DNA from: AV40 sp963817335
GTDB taxonomy: Bacteria > Verrucomicrobiota > Verrucomicrobiia > Chthoniobacterales > UBA10450
Direction of reading: 5' to 3'
NCBI GenBank assembly: GCA_963817335.1
Contig: CAWFNX010000001.1
Span: 186,001 to 250,000 of the forward strand
Length of the DNA: 64,000 nt
Under the pieces are notes generated by a model. It worked only from the letters and a program-made list of their open reading frames with translations, did no database searches and had not been told where the DNA came from. A program made the position numbers and the translations under genes. Positions 23,537 through 30,481 of this stretch are shown here, piece after piece. Numbering within the stretch: the first letter of the stretch is position 1; each line of letters starts with the position of its first letter.

Positions 23537-24322
23537 ATGACCTGGCTCGACAAACTGGAGCGACGGCTCGGATTTCTTGGAATTCCGGGATTGCCGCGCA
23601 TTCTGGTCGGTTTTGCCGCGCTAGTGTTCGCGCTGGCCTGGGCGCTCCCGGGTTTTACGTCAGTGCTCGTGCTCGATCCGGAAAAAGTTCGTCAGGGCGA
23701 AGTCTGGCGACTGATCACTTACATTTTTATCCCGCAAAGCTTGCATCCTTTATGGGTCATCTTTGCGCTTTGGTTTCTCTGGTGGATCGGGGAGGGCGTC
23801 GAACGCGCGATGGGCCCGTTTCGATTAACTTTATATTTCGTCGTCGGAATGATCGGCACGACCATCGCCGCCTTCTTTTTCGGAAGTAATTTTTCCAACG
23901 GAATGCTGATCTCGTCGCTGTTCTTTGCCTTCGCGCGATTTTATCCCGAGGAAATGATTTATATCCTGTTCATTTTACCGGTCCGAATCAAATGGCTGGC
24001 CTGGATATACGGCGCGCTTCTCATTGTCGGATTCTTCACCGGCTCGAATTCATATCGCGCCGCTTTGATTGCCGCCTTTGCGAATTATCTGATCTTTTTT
24101 GGGCCTCAGCACATTTACGAAGCGCGCCACCGCCGCGACGTCTCGACCCGCCGGAAGAGATTTGAAGTGCAATCCAAGCCGGAGACCGAATCACTCCATA
24201 AATGTGCCGCCTGTGGAAAGACCGAGCTCACCGATCCGGACCTGGAGTTCCGCGTTTCGAGCAATGGCGAGGAATACTGTCTCGAACACCTGCCTTCGGC
24301 CCGGACGGCGACGCCAAGGTAG
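23537..24322 (+). CDS. Rhomboid-fold membrane protein lacking catalytic residues, with C-terminal zinc-binding motif
   Basis: 261 residues. Six or so membrane helices lie in residues 20-195, with a rhomboid-like L1 loop (GEVWRLITYIFIPQSLHPLW) and WWIGEGVERAMGPFRLTLYF. The GxSG serine motif is absent (the segment reads NGMLISSLFFAFARF) and no His occurs in the expected last helix (SYRAALIAAFANYLIFFG), so it is probably a pseudoprotease. The cytoplasmic tail has CAAC then YCLEH, a possible zinc site. The gene lies just upstream of hemQ in the same direction. Function unknown. Confidence 0.72.
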   Translation: MTWLDKLERRLGFLGIPGLPRILVGFAALVFALAWALPGFTSVLVLDPEKVRQGEVWRLITYIFIPQSLHPLWVIFALWFLWWIGEGVERAMGPFRLTLYFVVGMIGTTIAAFFFGSNFSNGMLISSLFFAFARFYPEEMIYILFILPVRIKWLAWIYGALLIVGFFTGSNSYRAALIAAFANYLIFFGPQHIYEARHRRDVSTRRKRFEVQSKPETESLHKCAACGKTELTDPDLEFRVSSNGEEYCLEHLPSARTATPR

Positions 24323-24344
24323 GGGCGATTGACCTCAATCGCCC
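24323..24344. repeat. Perfect 10-bp-stem hairpin
   Basis: GGGCGATTGA - CC - TCAATCGCCC directly after the stop of the rhomboid-like gene and 21 bp before hemQ. There is no U-tract, so it is not a standard terminator; it resembles the other short palindromes scattered through gene ends in this window. Confidence 0.5.
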
Positions 24345-24365
24345 GCGAGAGGAAACTAACTAACA

Positions 24366-25181
24366 ATGACCGACAAAAGCACCACGCTCGTTCCCGAACA
24401 AGGTTGGCACTGCGTGCATTTGTTTTACCAGATCGAGCACGGCCAGTGGAACTTGCTCAGTCGGGAAGACCAGAACGCGGCGAAAACTAACCTGACAAAA
24501 ATCGTTCAGGAAGTTCGGGCGATGGATTCGACCCAACTGCTGACCCTCAGCGTGGTTACGCCGAAGGCCGATTTGGGATTCATGCTGATCACGCCCGATC
24601 TGCAAAACGCGAACAAGATCGAGAAACAATTGTCGCTTGCCCTTGGTCCGGACATGCTCACCCCGGTTTACAGTTATTTGTCGCTGACTGAGGAAAGCGA
24701 GTACATCACGACGGACGAGGAATACACGGCCACGCTCGACGCGGAAACGCGAAACGACCCAAAGAAGTTGGAAGAGGCCCTGAACACCTTTCGCGACCGG
24801 ATGAAGCATTACCGGCAGGAGCGCATGTACCCTACGCTGCCGGATTGGCCGGTCGTTTGCTTCTATAATATGAACAAGCGCCGCGGCGAGCAGCGCAACT
24901 GGTATGCGCTGCCCTTCGATGAGCGTCGCAAGCTGATGAAAGGCCACGCCAATGTCGGGCGTCAATACTCCGGCAAAGTGAAGCAGCTCATCACCGGTTC
25001 GACCGGGCTCGATGACGCGGAGTGGGGGGTGACGTTGTTCGCCCGCGATACCTTTCAGATCAAGGCGATCGTTTACGAAATGCGGTTCGATCCGGTGAGC
25101 GCCGAGTACGCCGACTTCGGTGAATTCTTCATCGGAATTCAACTACCGCTCGACGAATTGTTCCGCCGGCTGAATCTCTGA
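24366..25181 (+). CDS. hemQ: Chlorite-dismutase-family coproheme decarboxylase
   Basis: 271 residues. The C-terminal half has the HemQ signature: WYALPFDERRKLMKGHANVG with the axial heme ligand His194, GRQYSGKVKQLITGSTGLDD, WGVTLFARD and YEMRFDPVSAEYADFGEFF. The N-terminal half is the related ferredoxin-like domain (WHCVHLFYQI). In the coproporphyrin-dependent pathway this enzyme oxidatively decarboxylates coproheme to heme b. It lacks the features needed to call it a true chlorite dismutase. No other heme genes are visible around it. The start is ATG. Confidence 0.88.
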   Translation: MTDKSTTLVPEQGWHCVHLFYQIEHGQWNLLSREDQNAAKTNLTKIVQEVRAMDSTQLLTLSVVTPKADLGFMLITPDLQNANKIEKQLSLALGPDMLTPVYSYLSLTEESEYITTDEEYTATLDAETRNDPKKLEEALNTFRDRMKHYRQERMYPTLPDWPVVCFYNMNKRRGEQRNWYALPFDERRKLMKGHANVGRQYSGKVKQLITGSTGLDDAEWGVTLFARDTFQIKAIVYEMRFDPVSAEYADFGEFFIGIQLPLDELFRRLNL

Positions 25182-25256
25182 AATCTTCTCTACCTCTTCC
25201 GCTTAATCTGGTCCCGACAGTTACCGCTAAGATTCAGAGTGAGAGAAAGAGGGGCG

Positions 25257-25341
25257 CGGATGGGGGGGGATTCGAACCCCCGGTACCTTTCGGTACACAC
25301 GCTTTCCAGGCGTGCACAATAGACCGCTCTGTCACCCATCC
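25257..25341 (-). tRNA. tRNA-Ser (anticodon GGA)
   Basis: The minus strand folds as a class II tRNA: acceptor GGATGGG/CCCATCC, anticodon stem CACGC/GCGTG around loop CTGGAAA (anticodon GGA), an extra arm TACC-GAAA-GGTA typical of serine tRNAs, and a T-arm GGGGG-TTCGAAT-CCCCC. Discriminator G at 25257. CCA is not encoded. Confidence 0.95.
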
Positions 25342-25375
25342 GAAACGATGCCGAATCTAGCGCGAATCTGCTGGA

Positions 25376-25431
25376 GGGGAAGCTGCTAGCTTCCCATTTT
25401 GGATGCGGGACACTAACAGCGTCCCCTACAG
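25376..25431. repeat. Intergenic repeat, GGGGAAGCTGC...CCCCTACAG element, copy 1
   Basis: Contains GGGAAGCTGCTAGCTTCCC (hairpin) and GGGACACTAACAGCGTCCC (hairpin), ending CCCCTACAG. It is nearly identical in order and sequence to the element at 30403-30466. It lies between the tRNA and the LbH gene. Confidence 0.6.
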
Positions 25432-25437
25432 GAAAAA

Positions 25438-26124
25438 TTATTTTCCGCTACTTCGCCGTTCCAATATCTGAACTTCCTGGCGCAACTTCGCTACGCTGCC
25501 TTCCGGCAGCACGCCGCGGAAATTCACGTTTGGATAAATCAGACAATCGCGGCCAATGACTGAGCCGGGATTAATCACGGCGTTGCAGCCAATCTCCGTT
25601 CGATCGCCGACGATGGCGCCGAACTTGGTGAGGCCGGTCGCGATGTTGCCGTCTTTCGCGGCAACCGAGATTTCGCCGTGATCGAGTTTCACGTTCGACA
25701 AGATGACCCCGGCTCCGAGATGCGCTTTGAAGCCGAGAATTGAATCGCCGACGTAATTGAAATGCGGCACCTGGGCTTCGTCGAAGATAATACTGTTCTT
25801 GAATTCGCACGAGTTGCCCATCACCACGCCATTGCCTACCACGACGTTCTCCCGCACGTAACAGCCGCTCCGGATCTGGCAGTTCTCGCCGATCCAAGCC
25901 GGGCCTTTCAGCACCGCGCCTTGTTCGACCACGGTGCCGCGGCCAACAAAAACATTGGCGCTGATGAACGGCCGGCCAATCAAATCGCCAAGAACTGCCG
26001 GCTTCAAACGAAACTGCAAATAGCTCGCGATCTGTTTGAGCGCGTTCCAGACGTACTGCTGATCTTCGAACAACTTCGGGTGGGCCGTGTGTTCGAGGCT
26101 TAGTATTTGTGCGGGCGCAAACAT
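25438..26124 (-). CDS. Left-handed beta-helix (hexapeptide repeat) protein, GlmU C-domain-like
   Basis: 228 residues. Hexapeptide repeats fill residues 50-210 (FVGRGTVVEQGAVLKGPAWI, VVVGNGVVMGNSCEF, GAGVILSNVKLDHG, GAIVGDRTEIGCNAVINPGS, IGRDCLIYPNVNFRGVLP). The last 20 residues, ending ERRSSGK, close it. It matches stand-alone LbH proteins related to the C-terminal half of UDP-GlcNAc pyrophosphorylases; a nucleotidyltransferase domain is absent. An acetyl- or sugar-related transferase activity is possible but not shown. It follows cysS by 3 bp in an operon (IMPase-ispF-cysS-LbH). Confidence 0.75.
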   Translation of the reverse strand: MFAPAQILSLEHTAHPKLFEDQQYVWNALKQIASYLQFRLKPAVLGDLIGRPFISANVFVGRGTVVEQGAVLKGPAWIGENCQIRSGCYVRENVVVGNGVVMGNSCEFKNSIIFDEAQVPHFNYVGDSILGFKAHLGAGVILSNVKLDHGEISVAAKDGNIATGLTKFGAIVGDRTEIGCNAVINPGSVIGRDCLIYPNVNFRGVLPEGSVAKLRQEVQILERRSSGK

Positions 26125-26127
26125 TTC

Positions 26128-27543
26128 TTATTTCGCGCCGGCGCGCCGCGTTATCTTCTGCCCGTCCTTGGTGTCGCGTGCATCCCAGCCGAGCGCATTC
26201 AATTTGTCGCGCAATTCATCGCTTTTCCGAAAATCTTTTGCAAGCCTCGCGTGCGCCCGCGCTTCGGCCAATTTCTTCACATCCTCGGGCAACTCCGCTC
26301 CGCCAGCTTCGAAATCGAGCGTGGAGTTGATTCGGCTCCACCAATTCAGCCATGTCGCGGCGCTGTTCGCATCCAGCTTCTTTTCATCCATTGCGCGGTT
26401 AGTTTCGCGAATTGTTTCGAACAAAAACCCAAGCGCGGCCGAAATGTTCAAATCATCATCAAGCGCCTCTTCGAATTGGGTAGGAACATCGCTTAGCGAT
26501 ATCCGCGGACGCCGCAGCGCGGCGTCCCTACCTGCAATCTCGCGCAACCGGTCCAGCCAATCGTCGATTCGACCCAAAGATTCGCGCGCTTCCTTCATTC
26601 CATCCCAGGTGAAATTCAACTGCGTCCGGTAATGGACCCGCATCAACGCGTAGCGGAGTTCGCGTCCGGTATAGCCTTTCGCAGCCACATCGGCCACGGT
26701 ATAAAAATTACCGAGCGACTTCGCCATCTTCTGGCCGTCAACCAGCAGGTGCGCGCAATGCAGCCAGTAGTTGACGAATTTTTTTCCGGTCACGCCTTCA
26801 CTTTGCGCGATCTCCGCTTCGTGGTGCGGAAAAATGTTGTCCACTCCGCCGCAATGGATGTCGATTTGATCTCCGAGGAGGGCGGTCGCCATCGCGCTGC
26901 ACTCGATGTGCCAGCCCGGCCGTCCCGGTCCCCAAGGCGAGTCCCATTTCACTTCGCCGTCGTCTTGGTCCCACGCCTTCCAGAGCGCGAAGTCGCCGAT
27001 GTGTTCCTTGTCATACTCGTCGTGCTTCACCCGGCCGGTCGACTGCAATTCCTCGAGATTGAAATGCGCGAGTTTTCCGTAGTTCGCGAACTTGTTGATA
27101 CGGTAATAAACTGATTTGTCGTCGGCCTGATAAGCAAGGCCCTTTGAAATCAGCGCGCCGATCATGGCGATCATCTTGTCGACGTAACGCTGTTCGGTCG
27201 CAGCAGGATATTCGTTTGCGCGTTTGATTCGCAATGTTTCTGCGTCCTTAAAGAACGCGTCCTTAAATTGCTGGGTGAATTTTTGCAGCGGAACTTTCGA
27301 TTCGCGGGCGCCGCGGATCGTCTTGTCGTCGACATCGGTGATGTTCATTACGCGGTGAACTTTGAAACCGCGGGCTTCGAGATGCCGCTGGAGCAAGTCT
27401 TCGAAAATGTAGGCGCGAAAATTTCCAATGTGGGCCCGGCTGTAAACCGTCGGACCGCAGGTGTAAATGTCGACCTTGTTCGCGTTGCGCGGCTGAAATT
27501 CTTCGACTTGCCGCGAGTAGGTGTTGAAAAAGCGGAGCGCCAT
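26128..27543 (-). CDS. cysS: Cysteinyl-tRNA synthetase
   Basis: 471 residues. Class I signatures are present: TCGPTVYSRAHIGNFRAY (HIGN for HIGH), ITDVDDKTIRGA, WHIECSAMA, GGVDNIFPHHEAEIAQSEG and KMAKSLGNF (KMSKS loop). Zinc-binding Cys and His residues of the family are in place. It charges tRNA-Cys in the cytoplasm. The start codon overlaps the ispF stop (TAATG). In the linker before the DALR-like anticodon domain a palindrome at 26507-26527 encodes GRDAALRRPR, an apparent in-frame insertion. A normal-length enzyme otherwise. Confidence 0.95.
   Translation of the reverse strand: MALRFFNTYSRQVEEFQPRNANKVDIYTCGPTVYSRAHIGNFRAYIFEDLLQRHLEARGFKVHRVMNITDVDDKTIRGARESKVPLQKFTQQFKDAFFKDAETLRIKRANEYPAATEQRYVDKMIAMIGALISKGLAYQADDKSVYYRINKFANYGKLAHFNLEELQSTGRVKHDEYDKEHIGDFALWKAWDQDDGEVKWDSPWGPGRPGWHIECSAMATALLGDQIDIHCGGVDNIFPHHEAEIAQSEGVTGKKFVNYWLHCAHLLVDGQKMAKSLGNFYTVADVAAKGYTGRELRYALMRVHYRTQLNFTWDGMKEARESLGRIDDWLDRLREIAGRDAALRRPRISLSDVPTQFEEALDDDLNISAALGFLFETIRETNRAMDEKKLDANSAATWLNWWSRINSTLDFEAGGAELPEDVKKLAEARAHARLAKDFRKSDELRDKLNALGWDARDTKDGQKITRRAGAK
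26507..26527. repeat. Palindromic insertion inside cysS
   Basis: GGACGCCG-CAGCG-CGGCGTCC, a perfect 8-bp-stem hairpin within the cysS reading frame, flanked by CCGC and CTA. It has the same build as the palindromes in the gene spacers and falls in a variable linker of the enzyme (residues near 340). Confidence 0.55.
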
Positions 27544-28025
27544 TAATCTTGCTCGATCGTCGCCACCGCCATCGCGGAAATTCCTTCGCCGCGACCAATT
27601 GGACCGAGACGCTCGTTCGTTGTCGCTTTGATGCTCACTTGGGTATCGGAAAGTCCCAGCGTCGCACTAAGCTTCTTTCGCATCTCCGGAATTTGCGGGC
27701 CGAGCTTTGGCGCTTCCGCGATCACCGTCGCATCGATATTTACAATTCGAGCTTTCTTCTCGGCGAGCATCTGGCTTACCCGTTTCAAGATCTCGACGCT
27801 GCTGATTCCGCGGATCGATTCGTCCGTGTTTGGAAAATGTTGCCCGATGTCGCCCGCGCAGATCGCGCCGAGCAATGCGTCTGCGATCGCATGCGACAAC
27901 ACATCGGCGTCGGAATGACCTTCGAGGCCGAGTAGGTAGGGAATTTCAACGCCGCCCAGGATCAGTTTTCGATTCTGACCGAGGCGATGAATGTCATAAC
28001 CGATTCCGCAGCGGGTCGTGCTCAC
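27543..28025 (-). CDS. ispF: 2-C-methyl-D-erythritol 2,4-cyclodiphosphate synthase
   Basis: 160 residues. Metal ligands Asp11, His13 (GIGYDIHRL) and His45 (DVLSHAIADA) are present; GLEGHSDADV and the C-terminal IKATTNERLGPIGRGEGISA complete the family pattern. It makes MEcPP in the MEP pathway, which is also represented by dxs at 19166-21106. The start is GTG and overlaps the stop of the upstream inositol-phosphatase gene (GTGA), and its stop overlaps cysS (TAATG), so all three are coupled. Confidence 0.96.
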   Translation of the reverse strand: MSTTRCGIGYDIHRLGQNRKLILGGVEIPYLLGLEGHSDADVLSHAIADALLGAICAGDIGQHFPNTDESIRGISSVEILKRVSQMLAEKKARIVNIDATVIAEAPKLGPQIPEMRKKLSATLGLSDTQVSIKATTNERLGPIGRGEGISAMAVATIEQD

Positions 28026-28768
28026 AGTTTCAAATCGATTACGCCATTAGACGCCACGATACTGTATTTGTCTTTCATGTCTTCGCGTGGTCGCAAATCC
28101 ACTGTTCCGCCGGCAGTTTCTACCAGAATCCATCCAGCGGCGATGTCCCACAAACTGATTCCGCGCTCAATGTAGGCGTCGAGCCGGCCACAGGCGACGT
28201 AAGCCATGTCGAGCGCGGCGCTCCCAAGCACTCGACATTTGCGCACGCGATGGAGCATCGCCTCGAACAAGGGCAGGTTTGAATCGATCGACTTGTCCGT
28301 TTTCGCTAATCCCACCGAAATCACCGCTTCGGAAAGTTCGGCCCGGTCGCTCACCCGGAAATGCTGGCCATTCAAGCGCGGCTTCTCGCCTTTCTGCGCA
28401 GTCCACATTTCATCGCGCATCGGATCGTAAATTACCCCGACGATGATCTCGCCTTTCCAGCGGAGCGCGATGGAAACGCAGAAATGCGGGATCTTGTAGA
28501 AATAATTCACGGTGCCGTCGAGTGGATCGACGACCCATTGATGTTCGCTCGATTGGTCGCCCACGATTCCTTCCTCGCCGTAAAGCGCATGCTCGGGAAA
28601 TTGCTTGAGCAACACTTTGGTAATGAGTTCCTGGGTCTGGACGTCGATGGCGAGTTTGATGTCGTGGGCCAGGGCCGCGTTGACGCGTTGGGAATGATGG
28701 AAATTCTTGCGAAGCAATTGTCCCGCGGTGCGGGCGGCGTTCTCGGCGGCATCGAGATAGTGCTTCAT
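28022..28768 (-). CDS. Inositol monophosphatase family protein
   Basis: 248 residues from the ATG at 28768 (MKHYLDAAENAARTAGQLLR). Metal-binding motifs: YGEEG (Glu65-Glu66), WVVDPLDGTVNYF (Asp81, Asp84) and the C-terminal WDIAAGWILVETAGG. It acts as a Mg-dependent, Li-sensitive phosphatase on inositol phosphates or related sugar phosphates (SuhB-like). The longer open frame upstream is translated from the octamer-repeat region and is rejected as a start. First gene of the IMPase-ispF-cysS-LbH operon; its upstream region is an inverted minisatellite with possible structure at the 5' UTR. Confidence 0.9.
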   Translation of the reverse strand: MKHYLDAAENAARTAGQLLRKNFHHSQRVNAALAHDIKLAIDVQTQELITKVLLKQFPEHALYGEEGIVGDQSSEHQWVVDPLDGTVNYFYKIPHFCVSIALRWKGEIIVGVIYDPMRDEMWTAQKGEKPRLNGQHFRVSDRAELSEAVISVGLAKTDKSIDSNLPLFEAMLHRVRKCRVLGSAALDMAYVACGRLDAYIERGISLWDIAAGWILVETAGGTVDLRPREDMKDKYSIVASNGVIDLKL

Positions 28769-28774
28769 GGAGAG

Positions 28775-28867
28775 GTTGAGAAGTTGAGCGGTTGAGGAGT
28801 TGAGTCGTTGAGTTGATTTTAGAATAGCGTCTCTGCTCAACCTCTCAACCTCTCAACCCCTCAACTC
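28775..28867. repeat. Inverted octamer minisatellite upstream of the IMPase gene
   Basis: Five tandem units GTTGAGNN from 28775, a spacer (ATTTTAGAATAGC region), then four units CTCAACNN ending at 28867. The two arrays are complementary and can form one long hairpin in the mRNA or DNA. It ends 7 bp before the IMPase start and touches the terminator of the upstream transcription unit. Confidence 0.7.
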
Positions 28868-28905
28868 AAAAAAAACCGGGAGGAAAAAATAAATTCTCCT
28901 CCCGG
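28868..28905 (-). terminator. Rho-independent terminator after the 19-residue peptide gene
   Basis: On the minus strand CCGGGAGGA (revcomp of 28897-28905), an A/T-rich loop, and TCCTCCCGG (revcomp of 28876-28884), followed by T8 (28868-28875). It closes the transcription unit of the small basic peptide and upstream coaBC genes, and separates it from the IMPase operon. Confidence 0.8.
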
Positions 28906-28965
28906 GTTGAAGTTTGGGGTTGTGACTTCGAAAGATTTTCGAAGTCGTTAATCAAGCGACGGGCC

Positions 28966-29025
28966 TTAATGCCTCTTTCTTTTCTTCGCTTTGCGTTTTG
29001 CTGCTTTCCTTTTTTTCTTAGCCAT
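28966..29025 (-). CDS. 19-residue highly basic peptide
   Basis: Encodes MAKKKRKAAKRKAKKRKRH; 13 of the 19 residues are Lys, Arg or His. A purine-rich GGGGGG stretch lies about 12-18 bases upstream of the ATG as a possible Shine-Dalgarno. Downstream is a hairpin GACTTCGAAA/TTTTCGAAGTC (28923-28945) and then a strong terminator, so it sits in a defined, transcribed unit. The composition suggests nucleic-acid or ribosome binding. It is not recognised as a named family. Too short for usual gene callers; the main evidence is its context and build. Confidence 0.5.
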   Translation of the reverse strand: MAKKKRKAAKRKAKKRKRH

Positions 29026-29105
29026 CGACTTCTATTCCCCCCTTTCAATCCGTTTTCGCGGAATTTTGTGAAGAGTGGAATGACTTCACTTACCGCATGA
29101 ATTCA

Positions 29106-29753
29106 TCACGTGATTTTCTTTGTCAAACCTTTTTCACGAACATTTTCAAAAATCTTTACCAGCTCGCGCGCGATAATTTTCTTCGGCGCGCGAGAAATTT
29201 TTTGAATTTCGCCGCCCCGAAACAAAATTATGACTTCGTTTTCGTCACTCTCGATCGCACTATGAGCATCATTCGCGACGATCAGGTCGCAGTTCTTTTC
29301 ACGAAGTTTTTTGAGCGTGTTCGCTTCGATGTTTTCGGTTTCAGCGGCAAATCCGACTACGATGAAACTTCGATCGTGCTTTGCGATCGAGGCGAGAATG
29401 TCGCGGGTGGGCGTCAGCTCGAGTGAGAAATTGGAATCGCGCTTTTTGATTTTTTGGTCCGAAACCTTGGTCGGCTTGTAGTCGGCAACCGCCGCCGCCA
29501 TCACCAGCACATCACAATCCGAGGCCTGACGCCGAACGGCATCAAACATTTCGTCTCCGGTTGAAACTGAAATCAGTTTGGCCGCAGATGGCGGAAAGAG
29601 GTTGGTCGGACCTGAAACCAAAATAACGCTGTGACCGGCTTCGATCGCCGCTTCGGCGATGGCATAACCCATTTTGCCGGATGAACGATTGGTCAGGTAG
29701 CGAACGGGATCAATCGGCTCGCGGGTGGGCCCGGCCGTGATAAGAAATCTCAC
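29106..29753 (-). CDS. coaB: Phosphopantothenate-cysteine ligase (CoaB), stand-alone
   Basis: 215 residues from a GTG at 29753 that overlaps the coaC stop (GTGA). VRFLITAGPTREPIDPVRYL, TNRSSGKMGYAIAEAA, SGPTNL, VMAAAVADY, the KIKK region, ELTPTRDILASI and VGFAAETENIE are typical of CoaB. It forms phosphopantothenoylcysteine with CTP in CoA synthesis. In most bacteria CoaB is fused to CoaC as one CoaBC protein; here the two are separate, overlapping genes. Confidence 0.92.
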   Translation of the reverse strand: MRFLITAGPTREPIDPVRYLTNRSSGKMGYAIAEAAIEAGHSVILVSGPTNLFPPSAAKLISVSTGDEMFDAVRRQASDCDVLVMAAAVADYKPTKVSDQKIKKRDSNFSLELTPTRDILASIAKHDRSFIVVGFAAETENIEANTLKKLREKNCDLIVANDAHSAIESDENEVIILFRGGEIQKISRAPKKIIARELVKIFENVREKGLTKKIT

Positions 29754-30373
29754 GCGATCAAGTTTTCCTGGCGGGCCAGGAGAAATTCGGCGCGAAACGC
29801 GATGTCTTCGATTTTCCAAAGACGGCCAAGACCTTCATAGCCGCAGGCCAGCATTCCTTCTTCGGGTCCGATGAAGTCAACGCCGCGCGATTTCAACGTT
29901 GCCACGTTTTCCACTGTCGCCGGATGCGACCACATTTTCCCGTTCATGGCCGGCGCGATCAAAATTGGCGCGCGCGTCGCGAGGGCGATGGCGGCGAGCG
30001 GGTGACTGGCAAGTCCATGCGCTAGCTCGGCGATGACGTTCGCAGTTGCAGGAGCGATTAAAAGAAGGTTCGCGCGATCCGCCAGCTGGATGTGACCGGG
30101 TCGCCAGTTTTCCTTTTCGTCGAAGAAACTGGTCATTACCGGATTTTTGGAAAGGGTTTGCAACGTGAGTGGGGTGATAAACTCGGTCGCGTCGTGAGTC
30201 ATGACCGCGAACACCTGGTGTCCCTGTTTCACCAACAGGCTTGCGAGATCGGCCGATTTATAGGCTGCGATCGAGCCGGTCACGCCGAGCACGATTGTTT
30301 TTCCGCCGCCCCGCATCCGCACCACTTTGCGGGGCACGCTTTTGTCAATCCGTTTGGCCGAATCTCTTTTCAT
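29750..30373 (-). CDS. coaC: Phosphopantothenoylcysteine decarboxylase (CoaC), stand-alone
   Basis: 207 residues. Flavoprotein fold: IVLGVTGSIAAYKSADLASL near the start, GHIQLADRANLLLIAPATAN with the catalytic His, and the PAMNGKMWSHPAT substrate clamp, then EGMLACGYEGLGRL with the conserved Cys. It decarboxylates phosphopantothenoylcysteine in CoA synthesis. The first Met gives about 25 basic extra residues before the fold; Met20 (30316) is an alternative. It follows gmk after a repeat-filled gap where rpoZ is often found. Confidence 0.92.
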   Translation of the reverse strand: MKRDSAKRIDKSVPRKVVRMRGGGKTIVLGVTGSIAAYKSADLASLLVKQGHQVFAVMTHDATEFITPLTLQTLSKNPVMTSFFDEKENWRPGHIQLADRANLLLIAPATANVIAELAHGLASHPLAAIALATRAPILIAPAMNGKMWSHPATVENVATLKSRGVDFIGPEEGMLACGYEGLGRLWKIEDIAFRAEFLLARQENLIA

Positions 30374-30402
30374 TTAAGGTCGACAATGTATTAGCGGAAG
30401 GT

Positions 30403-30466
30403 CTGTAGGGGAAGCTGCCAGCTTCCCATCTAATAATGGGCGGGACGCTAATAGCGTCCCCTACAG
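30403..30466. repeat. Intergenic repeat with perfect CTGTAGGGG/CCCCTACAG ends, copy 2
   Basis: 64 bp, bounded by CTGTAGGGGAAGC and GCGTCCCCTACAG (terminal inverted repeats of 9-10 bp). Internal hairpins GGGAAGCTGCCAGCTTCCC and GGGACGCTAATAGCGTCCC match those in the copy at 25376-25431. It lies between coaC and gmk. Confidence 0.65.
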
Positions 30467-30481
30467 TTTTGGTTTTTAAAG

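Noticed and set aside
24366..25181. True chlorite dismutase
   Set aside because: Sequence features (WYALPFDERRKLMKGH and the long N-terminal domain) fit HemQ coproheme decarboxylases, and there is no perchlorate or chlorate gene nearby.
28769..28840. 24-residue extension of the IMPase from an upstream start
   Set aside because: The codons lie in the octamer minisatellite; the conserved domain begins at MKHYLDA, so 28768 is preferred.
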